NCBI GenBank assembly: GCA_027257055.1
Contig: JAPVLO010000894.1
Coordinates: 248,001-312,000, forward strand
Length of the DNA: 64,000 bases
Direction of reading: 5' to 3'
DNA from: Cephalopachus bancanus
Lineage: Eukaryota > Chordata > Mammalia > Primates > Tarsiidae
Numbering within the stretch: position 1 is the stretch's first letter; each line of letters begins with the position of its first letter. The notes under the pieces were generated by a model. The model was given only the letters and a program-made list of their open reading frames with translations, searched no databases and was not told where the DNA came from. Both the position numbers and the translations under genes were made by a program. Below, in pieces: positions 1 to 61,735 of the stretch.

Positions 1-50030
<50,030 letters not shown>

Positions 50031-50190
50031 CCTGCGGAGCCTCTAAGACCACAGAGTTCGGAGCCGCGGGGCTAGCGGGGCCACCTTTGCTTCCGGCTTC
50101 CGCTGGAGGCGCGGGCAGGGGCGGGTCCTCGGCCGCGCGCGGACGGCCCTCTATCCCTCCGTCTCAGTGCCCCGAGGGTGGGAGGAGGTG

Positions 50191-50530
50191 CGTGGGAGGA
50201 CACTCCTTTCCCCCCTCCACTCCGCCTTCCTCCCCACCCCCACCCCACCCCCTGTCCCGGGAACTTTCAGGATGTGTGTCCTGCTTGGGCCACATGACTA
50301 TCTGGCCCCGAGAGATTTTGGCTTTTCCCCACCACAAGACTGGGGTGTTTTGGGGAAACTCCCGTGCGGTCACTGTGACTCACCCGGAGGGCAAGCGTCC
50401 TCCACCCACTGCCCTGGACTTCACACTAAGAGTTGTGGAGGAAGGATGCCCAGCTGCTGGCCTCGGCTGTGCCGGGGGAGGAGGTTGGGGCGGAGAGGGG
50501 CACTTTTCCAGGCTGAGCCTCAACCTGGAC
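50191..50530. other. Upstream flank of SLC9A8
   Basis: GC-rich but with fewer CpGs than the island, no repeat recognised. Overlapping long frames reflect composition, with no family signature. Confidence 0.5.
50353..50382 (+). promoter_or_regulatory. kappaB-type and AP-1-type sites upstream of SLC9A8
   Basis: GGGAAACTCC (50353-50362) fits the kappaB consensus GGGRNWYYCC and TGACTCA (50376-50382) is a perfect AP-1 site. They lie about 320-350 bases before the start codon. Confidence 0.45.
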
Positions 50531-50544
50531 TTGGCGGGATTGTC

Positions 50545-51165
50545 CAGTATTCCATCTGTACGTATTTATTGACGATAAATGTCTATATGCCTAGCGTGAA
50601 AATAGTTGCTGGTGATCCAGGGATGGATCATTCATTAATTTGCTCATTGATCCAACAAATACTTCATAGAGACCTTCTGTATGCCCACCGTGGCCCGTAG
50701 GATTGGGGTTGGGAATGCAGGAAGGAACAAAGGCGAGGTTGGAGGGGTAGGTGGGACCCCCCAGGAGGGCTGGTACCCTATGGGAAAGGAAGGCCTTGGG
50801 AGTTGAATGACTGCCTCTGCTGCTACGTCCCTTCCTCATCCAAGGCACCATATCTTACAGGATAATCGCAGCTGCTCCCTGGATAGTCTCCTGTGACTCT
50901 ACCATTGATCCTTAGAGTCTTCCACAGGGCGCCAGAGTGATCCTTTAAAACGGCAGTCACTCAGAATCTCTGGTGGCTTCCAATCTCCATCAGAGAAAAA
51001 CCTCCAGAATCTACAGTACTCAACCCTGCCCCCCCACCGCACCCCGAGTTAGAGGCCCATCCCCCACACACACACTTTCCACCACCCCCACTGTGCACAA
51101 AATGCACCAGGAACACATCCACTTTTCCACTTTCCCTAAATTATTTTTCCACATGATGCCTAATA
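50545..51165. mobile_element. L2 LINE relics
   Basis: Around 50630-50690, TTGATCCAACAAATACTTCATAG with AGACCTTCTGTATGCCCACCG is the common L2 end phrase. Around 50920-51000, GCCAGAGTGATCCTTTAAAACG and CTCTGGTGGCTTCCAATC match the L2 3' region on the plus strand. Confidence 0.65.
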
Positions 51166-51172
51166 TACTTTG

Positions 51173-51420
51173 CGAGAGGATTGCCTGAGCTCAGAGGTTC
51201 AAGACCAGCCTGGGCAAATTGGTGAGACCTCATCTCTACAATTTATCAAAAAATAAGCTGGGTGTGGTAGCACGCACCTGTCGTTCCAGCTACTTGGAAG
51301 GCTGAGGCAGAAGGATCGTCTGAGCCCAGCAGGTCGAGGCTGCGGTGGCCGCTAGCGTGCCACTGCACTCCAATCTGGGTGACAGAGTGAGACTCCAATC
51401 CAAATAAATAAATTAATTAA
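51173..51420 (+). mobile_element. Alu, late type, 5'-truncated
   Basis: Starts at GAGAGGATTGCCTGAGC. Tail (AAAT/TTAA)n. Confidence 0.92.
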
Positions 51421-51424
51421 TAAG

Positions 51425-51676
51425 TTTTTTTGTAGCGATGTCATCTCACTGTGTCACCCAGGCTGGTCTTGAATTCCTGGTGTCAAGCAATCCTCCCACC
51501 TCAACCTCCTAAAGTACTGGGATGTGAACCACCATGCCTGGCTAATTTGTAAATTTTTGTAGAGAAGGGTTTTTGCTATGTTGCCCAGGCTGGTCTCAAA
51601 ACTCCTAGCTGCAAGTGATCCTCCCACCTTGACTTCCCAAGGTGCTGGTATTGCAGGCATGAGTCACCATGCCCAA
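51425..51676 (-). mobile_element. Old Alu of two left-type monomers
   Basis: Both halves have the left-monomer layout (GGCTGGTCTTGAATTCCTGG; GGCTGGTCTCAAAACTCC), like two FLAMs side by side. Confidence 0.75.
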
Positions 51677-51701
51677 TTTTGTTCTCTGTTTTACTTTTAT
51701 T

Positions 51702-51994
51702 CGTTTATTTATTTTAGTTAGAGTCCCACTCCATCACCCAGACTAGAGTGCAGTAGCATGCTCACGGCCACCTCAGCGTTGACCTGCTGGGCTCCGGCGA
51801 TCCTTCTACCTCAGCCTTTCAAGTAGCTGGAACTACAGGCGTGTGCTATCACGCCTGGCTAATTTTTTTATTTATTGTAGAGATGAGGTTTCACCATGTT
51901 GCTCAGGTTGGTCTTGAACCTGCAGGTTCAGGCAATCCTCTAGCCTCGGCTTCCCAAAGTGCTGGGATTACAGGCTTCAGTCACCATGCCCAGC
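51702..51994 (-). mobile_element. Alu, middle-age type
   Basis: T-rich (TTTA) head; full dimer. Confidence 0.92.
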
Positions 51995-52021
51995 TATTCT
52001 CTGTTTTAAATGCCTGGAACA

Positions 52022-52149
52022 GGTCAGGTGCAGTGATTCATGGCTGTAATTCCAGCACTTTGGGAGGCTGAGGCAGGGGAAGCTACAAATCCAGGAGTTT
52101 CAAGACCAGCCTGGAAAACATAGAGAGAACTTTCTCTTAAAGAATAAAA
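52022..52149 (+). mobile_element. Old monomeric Alu
   Basis: Left monomer only: GGTCAGGTGCAGTGATTCATGG to AGAGAACTTTCTCTTAAAG. Confidence 0.82.
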
Positions 52150-52152
52150 GTG

Positions 52153-52443
52153 AGCCGGGCTCAGTGGCTCAGCCTGTAATCCCACGCCTTTGGGAGGCTG
52201 AGGTGAGTGGATTGCCTGAGCCAGCGGGTTCGAGACCCGCCTAGGCAGCGAGACCTCATCTCTACAATAAAATCAAAAAATCAGCCGGGCGTGGTAGCGC
52301 GTGCCTGTAATTCGGCTACTTGGAAGGCTGAGGCGGAAGGATCGCCGGAGCCCAGCAGGTCGAGGCTGCGGTGGCCAGGAGTGGCCACTGCACTCCAGTC
52401 TGGGCGACAGAGTGAGACTCCAACTCAAAAAAAAAAAAAAAAA
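52153..52443 (+). mobile_element. Alu, youngest type
   Basis: Repeats AGAATAAAAGTGA at 52140-52152 and 52444-52456. GGGTTCGAGACCCGCC arm and GGCAGCGAGACC mark. Confidence 0.96.
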
Positions 52444-52456
52444 AGAATAAAAGTGA

Positions 52457-53213
<757 letters not shown>

Positions 53214-53214
53214 G

Positions 53215-53860
53215 GAAATAATGGCTTATTTTCCTCCCTTCCACAGAGCCCGGCAGGCATGAACTGGCTCACAAAGTACTGAGAGCAGGATTCTCTCTGG
53301 CCAGCCCTATTAGCGGAAGGCTTGAGGCTGTCACCCCTCTAGTGGCACCAAGAAGCCCCACCTGCTGGCATTCCCTGAGGGCTGCTCCTCTCTATCCGCT
53401 GTCCCATCTGCTGCCCTTACCACAGGACTTAGTGATGGTCACGGGGCTCCCAACCTTGGCCTCCTCTGGGCCTCCTGCCAGCCGTGAGGTAGCAGGGCAC
53501 CTGGGGTGAGTCTGTGGCTCCTCTCACCTCCTCCTGGGAACGAATCTAAAATCTTCAGTCATTGCCCCAGAAAGGCAAATAGAGCCATTCAACATGCAGT
53601 TAGTTCCTGGGCTCCTATGTCCTGCCAAGCCGAGAAGGGGCAGCGTGAGGTTCAGCAAGTTCTGGTGCCAGGCAGTCCTGGCCCTTAACCCTGCTGTTAC
53701 CCTGAGAGGCCACAGCACCCTCTGAGCACCCTCAGAGCCTTGGGGTCCCATCACATTTTTCGACTGTGTTTCTCTTTAGAAGGCTGTTGTAAAAATATTT
53801 TCTAATCTAAAAACAAAAAAATTCTGACCTAAAAATATTTTTTTTTTCTAATCTAAAAAA
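53215..53860. other. Upstream region, unassigned sequence
   Basis: 650 bp of relatively GC-rich, repeat-free DNA. No gene signature found. A near-tandem 'CTAATCTAAAAA(A)' and 'AAAATATTTT' pair occurs at 53790-53865. Confidence 0.45.
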
Positions 53861-53875
53861 AAAAAAGGCTGTTGT

Positions 53876-54447
53876 AAAGCCAGGCACAGTGGCTCACACC
53901 TGTGATCCCAGCACTATGGGAAGCTTGCGGCGAGAGGATTACCTGAGCCCAGAGGTTCGAGACCAACCTGGGCAACTTGGCGAGACCTTGTCTTTACAAT
54001 AAATAAAAAAATTAGCCGGGCTCGGTGGCTCAGCCTGTAATCCCGCGCCTTTGGGAGGCTGAGGTGAGTGAATTGCCTGAGCCCGCGGGTTCGAGATCCG
54101 CCTGGGCAGCGAGACCTCATATCTACAATAAATAAAAAAATCAGCTGGGCGTGGTGGCGCATGCCTGTAATTCTGGCTACTCGGAAGGCTGAGGTGGAAG
54201 GATCGCCGGAGCCCAGCAGGCCGAGGCTGCGGTGGCCGGGAGCGGCCACTGCACTCCAGTCTGGGTGACAGAGTGAGACTCCAACTCAAAAAAAAAAAAT
54301 TAGCTGGGTTTCGTGGTGCCTATGCTTCCAGCTACTTGGAAGGCTGAGGCAGGAGGATCGCCCGAGCCCAGCAGGTAGAGGCTACAGTGGCTGTGAGTGT
54401 GCCACTGCACTCCAGCCTGGGCGACAGTGAAACTCTGACTCAAAAAA
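53876..54447 (+). mobile_element. Alu, middle-age type, host of a nested Alu
   Basis: Left monomer 53876-54014, right monomer about 54299-54447, split at the linker. Outer flanks resemble AAGGCTGTTGTAAA and AAGGTTGTTATA. Confidence 0.92.
54015..54298 (+). mobile_element. Alu, youngest type, nested in an Alu linker
   Basis: Sits in the host linker in the same orientation. Host AAAAAAATTAGC appears on both sides. Confidence 0.95.
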
Positions 54448-54509
54448 AAGAAGGTTGTTATAGGATTCGAGAGAAAGGTCTTGCCTTTGTTCTCTGTTCT
54501 CTCTGCCTG

Positions 54510-54612
54510 GACAGCTCTGCATCCCCGCCCACCCATCTCCAGTCTTCCTCTTTCATTAGGGTCTCAGCTTAAATGTCACCTCCTCAGGGAAACCCTCCCA
54601 GATCAGTCTAAA
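54510..54612 (+). mobile_element. L2 LINE fragment
   Basis: CAGCTTAAATGTCACCTCCTCAGGGAAACCCTCCCAG is a standard L2 phrase. Confidence 0.75.
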
Positions 54613-55172
54613 GCAGAGATCAGCAAACTTTTTCTGTAGAGTCAGACAATAAACAGTGTAGGTTTTGTGGGCTTTATGATCTCTGTAGCAGCAACTCCAC
54701 TCTGTAGTAAGAAAGCAACATACCTGGGCTCGGTGGCTCAGTCTGTAATCTCGCACCTTTGGGAGGCTGAGGTGAGTGGATTGCCTGAGCCCTCGGGTTC
54801 GAGACCTGCCTGGGCAACTTGGCAAGACCTCGTCTCTACAATAAAATCAAAATGAGCCGGGCATGAGCCGGCAGGTCGAGGCTGCGGTGGCCGGGAGTGG
54901 CCACTGCACTCCAGTCTGGGTGACAGAGTGAGACTCCAACTCAAAACAAAAAGAAAGCAACATAGACAATATAAATAGGTGTAACTAGGTTCCAACAAAA
55001 CTTTAGGGATATTGACATATGATTTTCATGTAATTTTCACGTCATGAAATGTTTTTCTATGGATTTTGTTTTCAAGACTTAAAAATGTAAAACTATTCTT
55101 AGCTTATGGGCCATGTGAAGACAGGTGGCAGGCTGGATTTGGCCTGCGGGCTGCCAACTGGATACAAAGTCT
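54613..55172 (+). mobile_element. hAT-type DNA transposon relic (MER3-like), split by an Alu
   Basis: Left part begins GAGATCAGCAAACTTTTTCTG, right part ends GATTTGGCCTGCGGGCTGCCAA. Both are halves of a common short non-autonomous element. The family name is from memory and uncertain. Confidence 0.65.
54723..54952 (+). mobile_element. Alu, young type, internally deleted
   Basis: Repeats AGAAAGCAACATA on both sides. Most of the right monomer's 5' half is missing (GGGCATGAGCCGGCAGG). Confidence 0.94.
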
Positions 55173-55359
55173 TAAGCATGAGTGTCTCTGAGGCACTTGT
55201 CACCATCAGTTATATTTTCCCTTCTCCCCTCCCCCACTTTCATTCTTCTCTGATGTATCACCCATTTATATCTAGGATATACACTCCCTGAAAGCAAGAA
55301 TCTTGTCTTTTTCCTGGTTTTCTTCTGTATTTTATCTCTTCTTATATTTCTGTTTTTCT

Positions 55360-55673
55360 TTACCTGCGATCTCACTCTGTCACCCAGGCTAGAGAGCAGT
55401 GACACAATCATGGCTCACTATAGCTTTGACCTCCTGGGCTCAGCCAATCTTCCCACCTCAGTCTTCCAAGTAGCTGGAATTACAGATGTACACCACCATG
55501 CTTGACTAAGTTTTTAACTTTTTTGTAGGGACTACAGGCATATCCTGCTAATTTTTTTTTTTTTTTTTGTAGAGACGATGTCTCACTATGTTACCCAGGC
55601 TGGTCTAAAACTCCTGGGCTCAAGCAGTCTGCCTCCCAAAGTGCTGGGATGATAGGTATGAGCCACTGGCCCC
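55360..55673 (-). mobile_element. Old Alu with internal duplication
   Basis: The linker region GGGACTACAGGCATATCCTGCTAA is partly repeated between the monomers. Confidence 0.82.
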
Positions 55674-55796
55674 ATCATATGCTTTTAACTCTGACTCTTG
55701 GCCTCCTCTTTCCCTCATTAGGACTCTTATGATTACATTGGCCCCACTTAGATAATCAGAATAATCTCCCCATCTCAAAGTTAGCCGATTAATTTC

Positions 55797-56082
55797 TTTT
55801 TTTTTTTTGAGTTAGAGTCTCACTCTGTTGCCCAGACTGGAGTGCAGTGGCCGCTCCTGGCTACCGCAGCCTCGACCTGCTAGGCTCCGGCGATCCTTCC
55901 GCCTCAGCCTTCTGAGTGGCTGGAATTACAGGCATGCGCTACCACGCCCAGCTGATTTTTTGATTTATTGTAGATATGAGGTCTCGCCGCCCTGGCGGGT
56001 CTCGAACCCGCGGGCTCAGGCAATCCACTCACCTCAGCCTCCCAAAGGCGCGGGATTATAGGCTGAGCCACCGAACCCGACT
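55797..56082 (-). mobile_element. Alu, youngest type
   Basis: Perfect 15-bp repeats TAGCCGATTAATTTC at 55782-55796 and 56083-56097. Contains CGAACCCGCGGGCTCAGGC. Confidence 0.97.
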
Positions 56083-56097
56083 AGCCGATTAATTTCA

Positions 56098-56364
56098 TCG
56101 GCAATCCTAATCTCTCCTTGCCATGTAGTATAATGTATTCACAGGGACCAGCAATTAGCACACTTACACCTTTGGAGGGCCACTGTTCTTCCCATCACAC
56201 TGCAGGAAAAAGAAGATCTGTTGGACTTTTCTTCATTTATTTTTGGCATTTAGTCTTGTTTCGTATTCATTTACACATAGAAGAGAGCTGGGCAAAATCT
56301 CTTTAATACCTGTCAACTCTGACGTTTTAATCCGGCCCTAGCTACTTAGCAGGTAACAGACACT
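56098..56364. other. Upstream region, unassigned sequence
   Basis: No family recognised. Confidence 0.5.
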
Positions 56365-56380
56365 AGAATTACTTGACAGA

Positions 56381-56675
56381 GCCGGACTCGATGGCTCAGC
56401 CTGTAATCCCGCACCTTTGGGAGGCTGAGGTGAGTGGATTGCCTGAGCCAGCGGGTTTGAGACTCTCCTGGGCAACTTGATGAGACCTCATCTCTACAAT
56501 AAATCAAAAATGAGCCGGAAGTGGCAGCGCACGCCTGTAGTTCCAGCTACTTGGAAGGCTGAGGCGGAAGGATCACTGGAGCCCAGCAGGTCGAGGCTGC
56601 GGTGGCCGGGAGCGGCCAATGCACTCCAGTCTGGGTGACAGAGTGAGACTCCAAATCAAAAAAAAAAAAAAAAAG
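56381..56675 (+). mobile_element. Alu, young type
   Basis: Repeats AGAATTACTTGACAGA and AGAATTACTAGACAGA flank it. Confidence 0.95.
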
Positions 56676-56749
56676 AATTACTAGACAGAAGTGAAAAATT
56701 CGGATTTGTGGAATTCAGTGGAGTCAGGTGCAACAGCTACATCTGAAAG

Positions 56750-56872
56750 AGTTTGTGAAAAGACACAGATTCCAGTCCTCCCGCAGACCTCCCGGAGCCC
56801 AGGTGCAGGCCTGGAAATCTGCATTTCCACGTGTCTCTCCACCCTTACAGCAGACCCTGCTGGTGTCTGCTC
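56750..56872 (+). mobile_element. MER5-like hAT relic
   Basis: CCTGGAAATCTGCATTTCCACG and CAGACCCTGCTGGTGTCT fit the MER5A order. Strongly diverged. Confidence 0.5.
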
Positions 56873-57219
56873 ATAAGCTCTTGCAGAGTCCTACTGCAAG
56901 CACCCGTGGCACTCTGCGTAAAGGCTTGCTGTGGTTTGAATGTGTCCCCCTAAAAGCATGTGTTGGAAACTGAATCCCCAATGAAACAGTGTTAAGAGGT
57001 GGAAACTTTCACAGGTGATTAGGTCATGTGGGCTCTGACCTCAAGAATGAATTAATACCATTATAGTGTGAGTGGGTTCCTTATAAAAGGATGACCCCTT
57101 GACCCCTCTCCAACCTCTTTTTACCCTTCCACAATAAACTGACACAGCAAGAATACCCTTAACAGATGCCAGCCCCCTTAATATTGGACTTCCCAGCATC
57201 CAGAACTGTGAGAAATACA

Positions 57220-57499
57220 TTTCTTTTTTTTTTTTTTGAGTTGAAGTCTCACTTTGTGCCCAGACTGGAGTGCAGTGGCCACTCCCAGCCACCGCAGCCT
57301 CGACCTGCTGGGCTCTGGCGATCCTTCCACCTCAGCCCTCCAAGTAGCTGGAACTACAGGCGCACGCGACCACGCCCAGCTAATTTTTTGATTTATTGTA
57401 GAGATGAGGTCTCACCAAGTTGCCCAGGCGGGGCTCAGGCAATCCACTCACCTCAGCCTCCCAAGGCGCAGGATTACAGGCTGAGCCACTGAGCTCGGC
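57220..57499 (-). mobile_element. Alu, young type, in MaLR LTR
   Basis: Ends in the reversed young 5' end; the B-box hairpin region is deleted (CCCAGGCGGGGCTCAGGC). Confidence 0.92.
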
Positions 57500-57518
57500 T
57501 TTAATTTGTTTTTTAATT

Positions 57519-57632
57519 TTTTTTTTTTTGGTAGAGAGAAGTCTCAATATGCTGCCCAGGCTGGTCTCGAACCCTGGGCTCAAGCAATCCTTACAAAGTG
57601 CTGGGATTATAGGCGGGGGCCACTGTGCCTGG
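57519..57632 (-). mobile_element. Old monomeric Alu, in MaLR LTR
   Basis: Single antisense left monomer: GTAGAGAGAAGTCTCAATATGC to CCACTGTGCCTGGCC. Confidence 0.83.
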
Positions 57633-57904
57633 CCCTTTGGGCATTCTGATATAGCAGCAGATAATGAACTAAGAAAGAACTTTCCCTTGGCACAGCGCAC
57701 ACTAACCGTGCTGGGAGTTAATGTTCCTCAAGCAATGACTGGGAGCGGGGAGGATAAATACTTCCTCTCCCTTATTTAGAATGGTCTGAAGTGCATATTC
57801 TAAACTGTTTCCCAGCGCTCCCCACTGGGACTAAGCTCCAACTACCCACAATGGTGACCTGCTTGACAACACAGCTGTATTGACATGTTTCTCCTCCCTA
57901 TCTT

Positions 57905-58190
57905 TTTTTTTTTTTGAGTTGGAGTCTCACTCTGTCACTCAGACTGGAGTGCAGTGGCCGCTCCCGGCCACCGCAGCCTCGACCTGCTGGGCTCCGCGAT
58001 CCTTCCACCTCAGTCTTCCAAGTAGCTGGAACTACAGGCGTGCGCTACCACGCCCGGTTAATTTTTGATTTATTGTAGAGATGCGGTCTCGCCAAGTTGC
58101 CCAGGCAGGTCTCGAACCCGCGGGCTCAGGCAATCCACTCACCTCAGCCTCCCAAAGCGCGGGACGACAGGCTGAGCCACTGAGCCCGGC
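57905..58190 (-). mobile_element. Alu, young type
   Basis: Repeats of TCCTCCCTATCTT flank it. Contains CGAACCCGCGGGCTCAGGC. Confidence 0.95.
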
Positions 58191-58204
58191 TTTTCCTCCC
58201 TATC

Positions 58205-58900
58205 TTAATTTCCCACTCCCGTGTCTGGCAAAACCAACCAAGGCACTTCCTTTAAGAATTTCTTAGGGTAACACACTTGGTAACCACCACTGAGGATGAT
58301 CCTATTAATAAATATCCCCTGTGCTTACTGCATTCCAGATGTGAGCAGATCTGAGGACTTCAGGGAGTTTTCTTCCAGAAGTTAGACGGATAGAATTTCG
58401 GATGTATTGGAAAGTGTGGAGAGGACACCTGGACCACAGGCAAAGAGTTGAACTGATAACAAATGTTGAGAAAATTAAGCCAGGGTTGGCTGGGTAGGGG
58501 AACAGGACAATTATTAACTCAAAGATAAATGAAAAGTTGTGCAGAAAAGCAAAGGTCATCATAGTTTACCATGGAGCTCAGTTGTGAATGGAATTTATAT
58601 AGTCATAATAATGTAAACAGTAAATATTGATGGTGTCAGAATTACCATATAACTACGTTGAGAGGATGGGGGTGGAAGGGTGTGTGCTGGGCAGGTGTGG
58701 GAAGGAAAGAGAACAGAACCCTTGTCGCCCTGAGTGGGAAGCAGATTTTACTGAAAACAGAAAAATTCAGAAGCAGTGATAGAAGCATGTTATTCTAAGA
58801 CATGGAGTAAAATACCAAAAAATTCAGCTCCAAGTGAGTGCCTCTGGGGAGGAAGAAATGAGAGGGGGAGTGAAGTGAGATTTTTGTTTTTAGTAAATTT
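58205..58900. other. Upstream region, unassigned sequence
   Basis: 700 bp without a recognised repeat or gene. Confidence 0.5.
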
Positions 58901-58904
58901 TACT

Positions 58905-59062
58905 CTTCGCCTGTAGTCACAGCTACTAAGGAGGCTGAGGCAGAAGGATTGCTTGAGACCAGGAGGTCGAGGCTGCTGTGATCTGGGATCGTGCCACTGC
59001 ATTCCAGCCTAGGATTCACAGTGAGGTCCTGTCTCCAAAATAAGAAAGAAAAGAAAAGAAAA
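58905..59062 (+). mobile_element. Old Alu right-monomer fragment
   Basis: CGCCTGTAGTCACAGCTACT to an A-rich GAAA tail. Confidence 0.83.
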
Positions 59063-59070
59063 TTTGACTC

Positions 59071-59354
59071 CGGTGGCTCAGCTTGTAATCCCGCGCCTTG
59101 GGAGACTGAGGTGAGTGGATTGCCTGAGCCTGAGGGTTCAAGACCCACCTGGGCAACTTGGTGAGACCTCATCTCTACAATAAATCAAAAAATTAACCGG
59201 GTGTGGTAGCGTGCGCCTGTAGTTCCAGCTACTTGGAAGGCTGAGGTAGAAGGATCGCCGGAGCCCAGAAGGTCGAGGCTCCAGTGGCCGGGAGCGGCCA
59301 CTGCACTCCAGTCTGAGCAACAGAGTGAGACTCCAACTCAAAAAACAAAAAAGA
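59071..59354 (+). mobile_element. Alu, young type
   Basis: Repeats AAAATTTGACTC before (59059-59070) and after (about 59355-59366). The first ~8 bases are missing. Confidence 0.94.
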
Positions 59355-59462
59355 AAATTTGACTCTTCAACTTATATGCATGTGTGACTCTGATACAAAT
59401 AAAATTTAAACCAAAAACAAACTTAAAAGGACAGGAATAACATATATTAAAATGTTGTTTTA

Positions 59463-59748
59463 GCCGGGCTCGGTGGCTCAGCCTGTAATCCCGCGCCTTT
59501 GGGAGGCTGAGGTGAGTGGATTGCCTGAGCCCGCGGGTTCAAGACCCGCCTGGGCAGCGAGACCTCATCTCTACAATAAATCAAAAAATCAGCCGGGCGT
59601 GGTAGCGCACGCCTGTAATTCCGGCTACTCGGAAGGCTGAGGCGGAAGGATCGCCGGAGCCCAGTAGGTCGAGGCTGCGGTGGCCGGGAGCGGGCACTGC
59701 ACTCCAGTCTGGGCGACAGAGTGAGACTCCAACTCAAAAAAAAAAAAA
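59463..59748 (+). mobile_element. Alu, youngest type, at a reused target site
   Basis: Flanked by AAATGTTGTTTTAGC on both sides. All young marks including GGCAGCGAGACC. Confidence 0.96.
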
Positions 59749-59762
59749 AAATGTTGTTTTAG

Positions 59763-60018
59763 CAGGGCATGGTGGCCCATGCTTGTAATCCCAGCACTTT
59801 GAGAGGCTGAGGCAAGAGGATTGCCTGAGCCCAGGGGTTTGAGATCAGCCTGAGCTATATGGTGACCAGCCTCATCTCTACAATAAATCAAGAAATCAGC
59901 TGGGTGTGATGGTACATGCCTGTGCCCAGCAGGTCGAGGTTGCGGTGGCTGTGAGCATGCCACTGCACTCTAGCCTGGTTGACAGAGTAAGACTCTGAGT
60001 CAAAAAAAAAAAAAAAAT
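59763..60018 (+). mobile_element. Alu, middle-age type, deleted
   Basis: Right monomer has lost its 5' third (GTGCCCAGCAGGTCGAGG). Confidence 0.92.
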
Positions 60019-60304
60019 TAGCCAGGCACAGTGGCTCATGCCTGTAATCCCAGCACTTTGGGAGGTCGAGGCAAGAGGATTGCCTCAGCCCAGTGATTTG
60101 AAACCAGCCTGGGCTACACGGTGAGACCTCGTTTCTACAATAAATTGAAAAATTAGCCAGGCATGGTGGCACATGCCCGTAGTTCCAGCTACTTGGGAGA
60201 CTGAGGCAGGAGGATAGCCTGAGCCCAGCAGGTTAAGGCTGCAGTGGCCGTGAGCATGCCACTGCACTCCAGCCTGAGTAACAGTGAGACTCTAACTCAA
60301 AAAA
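60019..60304 (+). mobile_element. Alu, middle-age type
   Basis: Starts in the tail of the previous one. Followed by a third copy of AAATGTTGTTTT. Confidence 0.93.
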
Positions 60305-60320
60305 AAAAATGTTGTTTTGA

Positions 60321-60765
60321 TAATGGTGATCTCTGAATTGTGGATCATGGGTATTATTTTTTCCTTTTGCTTATTTGTATTTTTAAAAATTTTTATTCTA
60401 CAAATGACATATGGTTTAAAATAGGAAAAAACATGATATTTTAAAAAGCAGGGGGGCAGTAAACCCAGGGTCAGCCTGGATTCAAAGGTTTCCGTCTTCA
60501 CCAGGTCTTAGGGTGGGGACGTGGGGCAGATGCAGCATGGCTGGGGTGGAGGAGGAAGAATCTGCAGGGCTGGTGACTCAGAATAGGGAGGCGAGGCAGG
60601 GTCAAGACAGAAATAACAAAATATCCATGGCCTTGACTTCCTGGGTTTAAATAAATATGACAAGCTGGCGCATTTCTAGTTGATGAAAGATGACTGGCAG
60701 TGGCTGAGTGTTGTTGGTCTCGGGCACAGTGTCAAAAGGCTTTATTTACATTTTCTGCTTCTACT
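60321..60765. other. Upstream region, unassigned sequence
   Basis: No family recognised. Confidence 0.5.
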
Positions 60766-60768
60766 CTT

Positions 60769-61049
60769 TGTTTGTTGGAGTCTTTGTCGCCCTGACTGGG
60801 GTGCAGTGGCACGATCACAGCTACTGCACCCTTGACCTGCTGGACTCGGGTGATCCTTCCACCTCAACCTTTCAAGCAGCTGGAACCCACAGGCGTGTGC
60901 CACCATGCCCAGCTAATTTTTTGATTTATTGTAGAAACGAAGTCTCGTCAAGTTGTCCAGGCTGGTCTTGAACACTGGGCTCAGGCAGTCCTCTCACCTC
61001 TAACTTCCAAAGTGCTGGGATTACAGGGGTGAGCCACCACGCCTGGCTG
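60769..61049 (-). mobile_element. Alu, middle-age type, no T-run
   Basis: Starts GTTGGAGTCTTTGTCGCCC; ends GTGAGCCACCACGCCTGGC. Confidence 0.9.
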
Positions 61050-61392
61050 GTTCCCGTCTTCTTTGAAGAAATCCAAACCCCTCTTAGTGGTCTGCAAGCC
61101 CCCTTGATCTGCTTCCTTTCCCCACAGGGGTCTCTTACACGTTCTCCCCTTCACCCTAACTCACTTATCTGCTCCTTGAACATGCCAAGCCTGTCCCCCA
61201 CATCAGGACCTTTGCACTTGCTGTTCTTTGACTAAGTTCTTCTAGAAACGCATATCGCCGCCTCCTCATCATATTTAGTTCCCATCACAAATGGAACTAC
61301 CCTGACAGAGGCGGTTTCCCCACCTGTCCCAACCAGCTACTGTCTCTTCCAGCATCTCACTTTCTTGCACTTATGGCGCATATTATGGAAAA
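61050..61392 (+). mobile_element. L2 LINE relic
   Basis: GACCTTTGCACTTGCTGTTC and GCATCTCACTTTCTTGCACTTATG are L2 3' phrases in the right order. Confidence 0.75.
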
Positions 61393-61426
61393 CTATTCTA
61401 TTTTATTCTTTTAAAAAATGTTTTAA

Positions 61427-61713
61427 GCCGGGTTCGGTGGCTCAGCCTGTAATCCCGCGCTTTGGGAGCCTGAGGTGAATGAATTGCCTGAGCTCACGGG
61501 TTCAAGACCTGCCTGGGCAACTTGGCGAGACCTCATCTCTACAATAAAAATTAAAAAATCAGCCGGGCATAGTAGCACGTACCTGTAATTCTGGCTACTC
61601 GGAAGGCTGAGGCGGAAGGATCACCGGAGCCCAGCAGGTCGAGGCTGCGGTAGTCGGGAGTGGCCACTGCACTCCAGTCTGGGCGACAGAGTGAGACTCC
61701 AACTCAAAAAAAA
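61427..61713 (+). mobile_element. Alu, young type
   Basis: Repeats AAAAAATGTTTTAA at 61413-61426 and about 61714-61727. Confidence 0.95.
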
Positions 61714-61735
61714 AAAATGTTTTAAAAATTATAAG

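Larger units (their letters stand above)
56927..57695 (+). mobile_element. MaLR LTR (MST-like) with two nested Alus
   Basis: GTGGTTTGAATGTGTCCCCC, GGTGATTAGGTCATGTGGGC, CCAGAACTGTGAGAAATAC, and, after the Alus, GATATAGCAGCAGATAATGAAC. These are in the order of an MST/MLT-type LTR. Confidence 0.78.
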
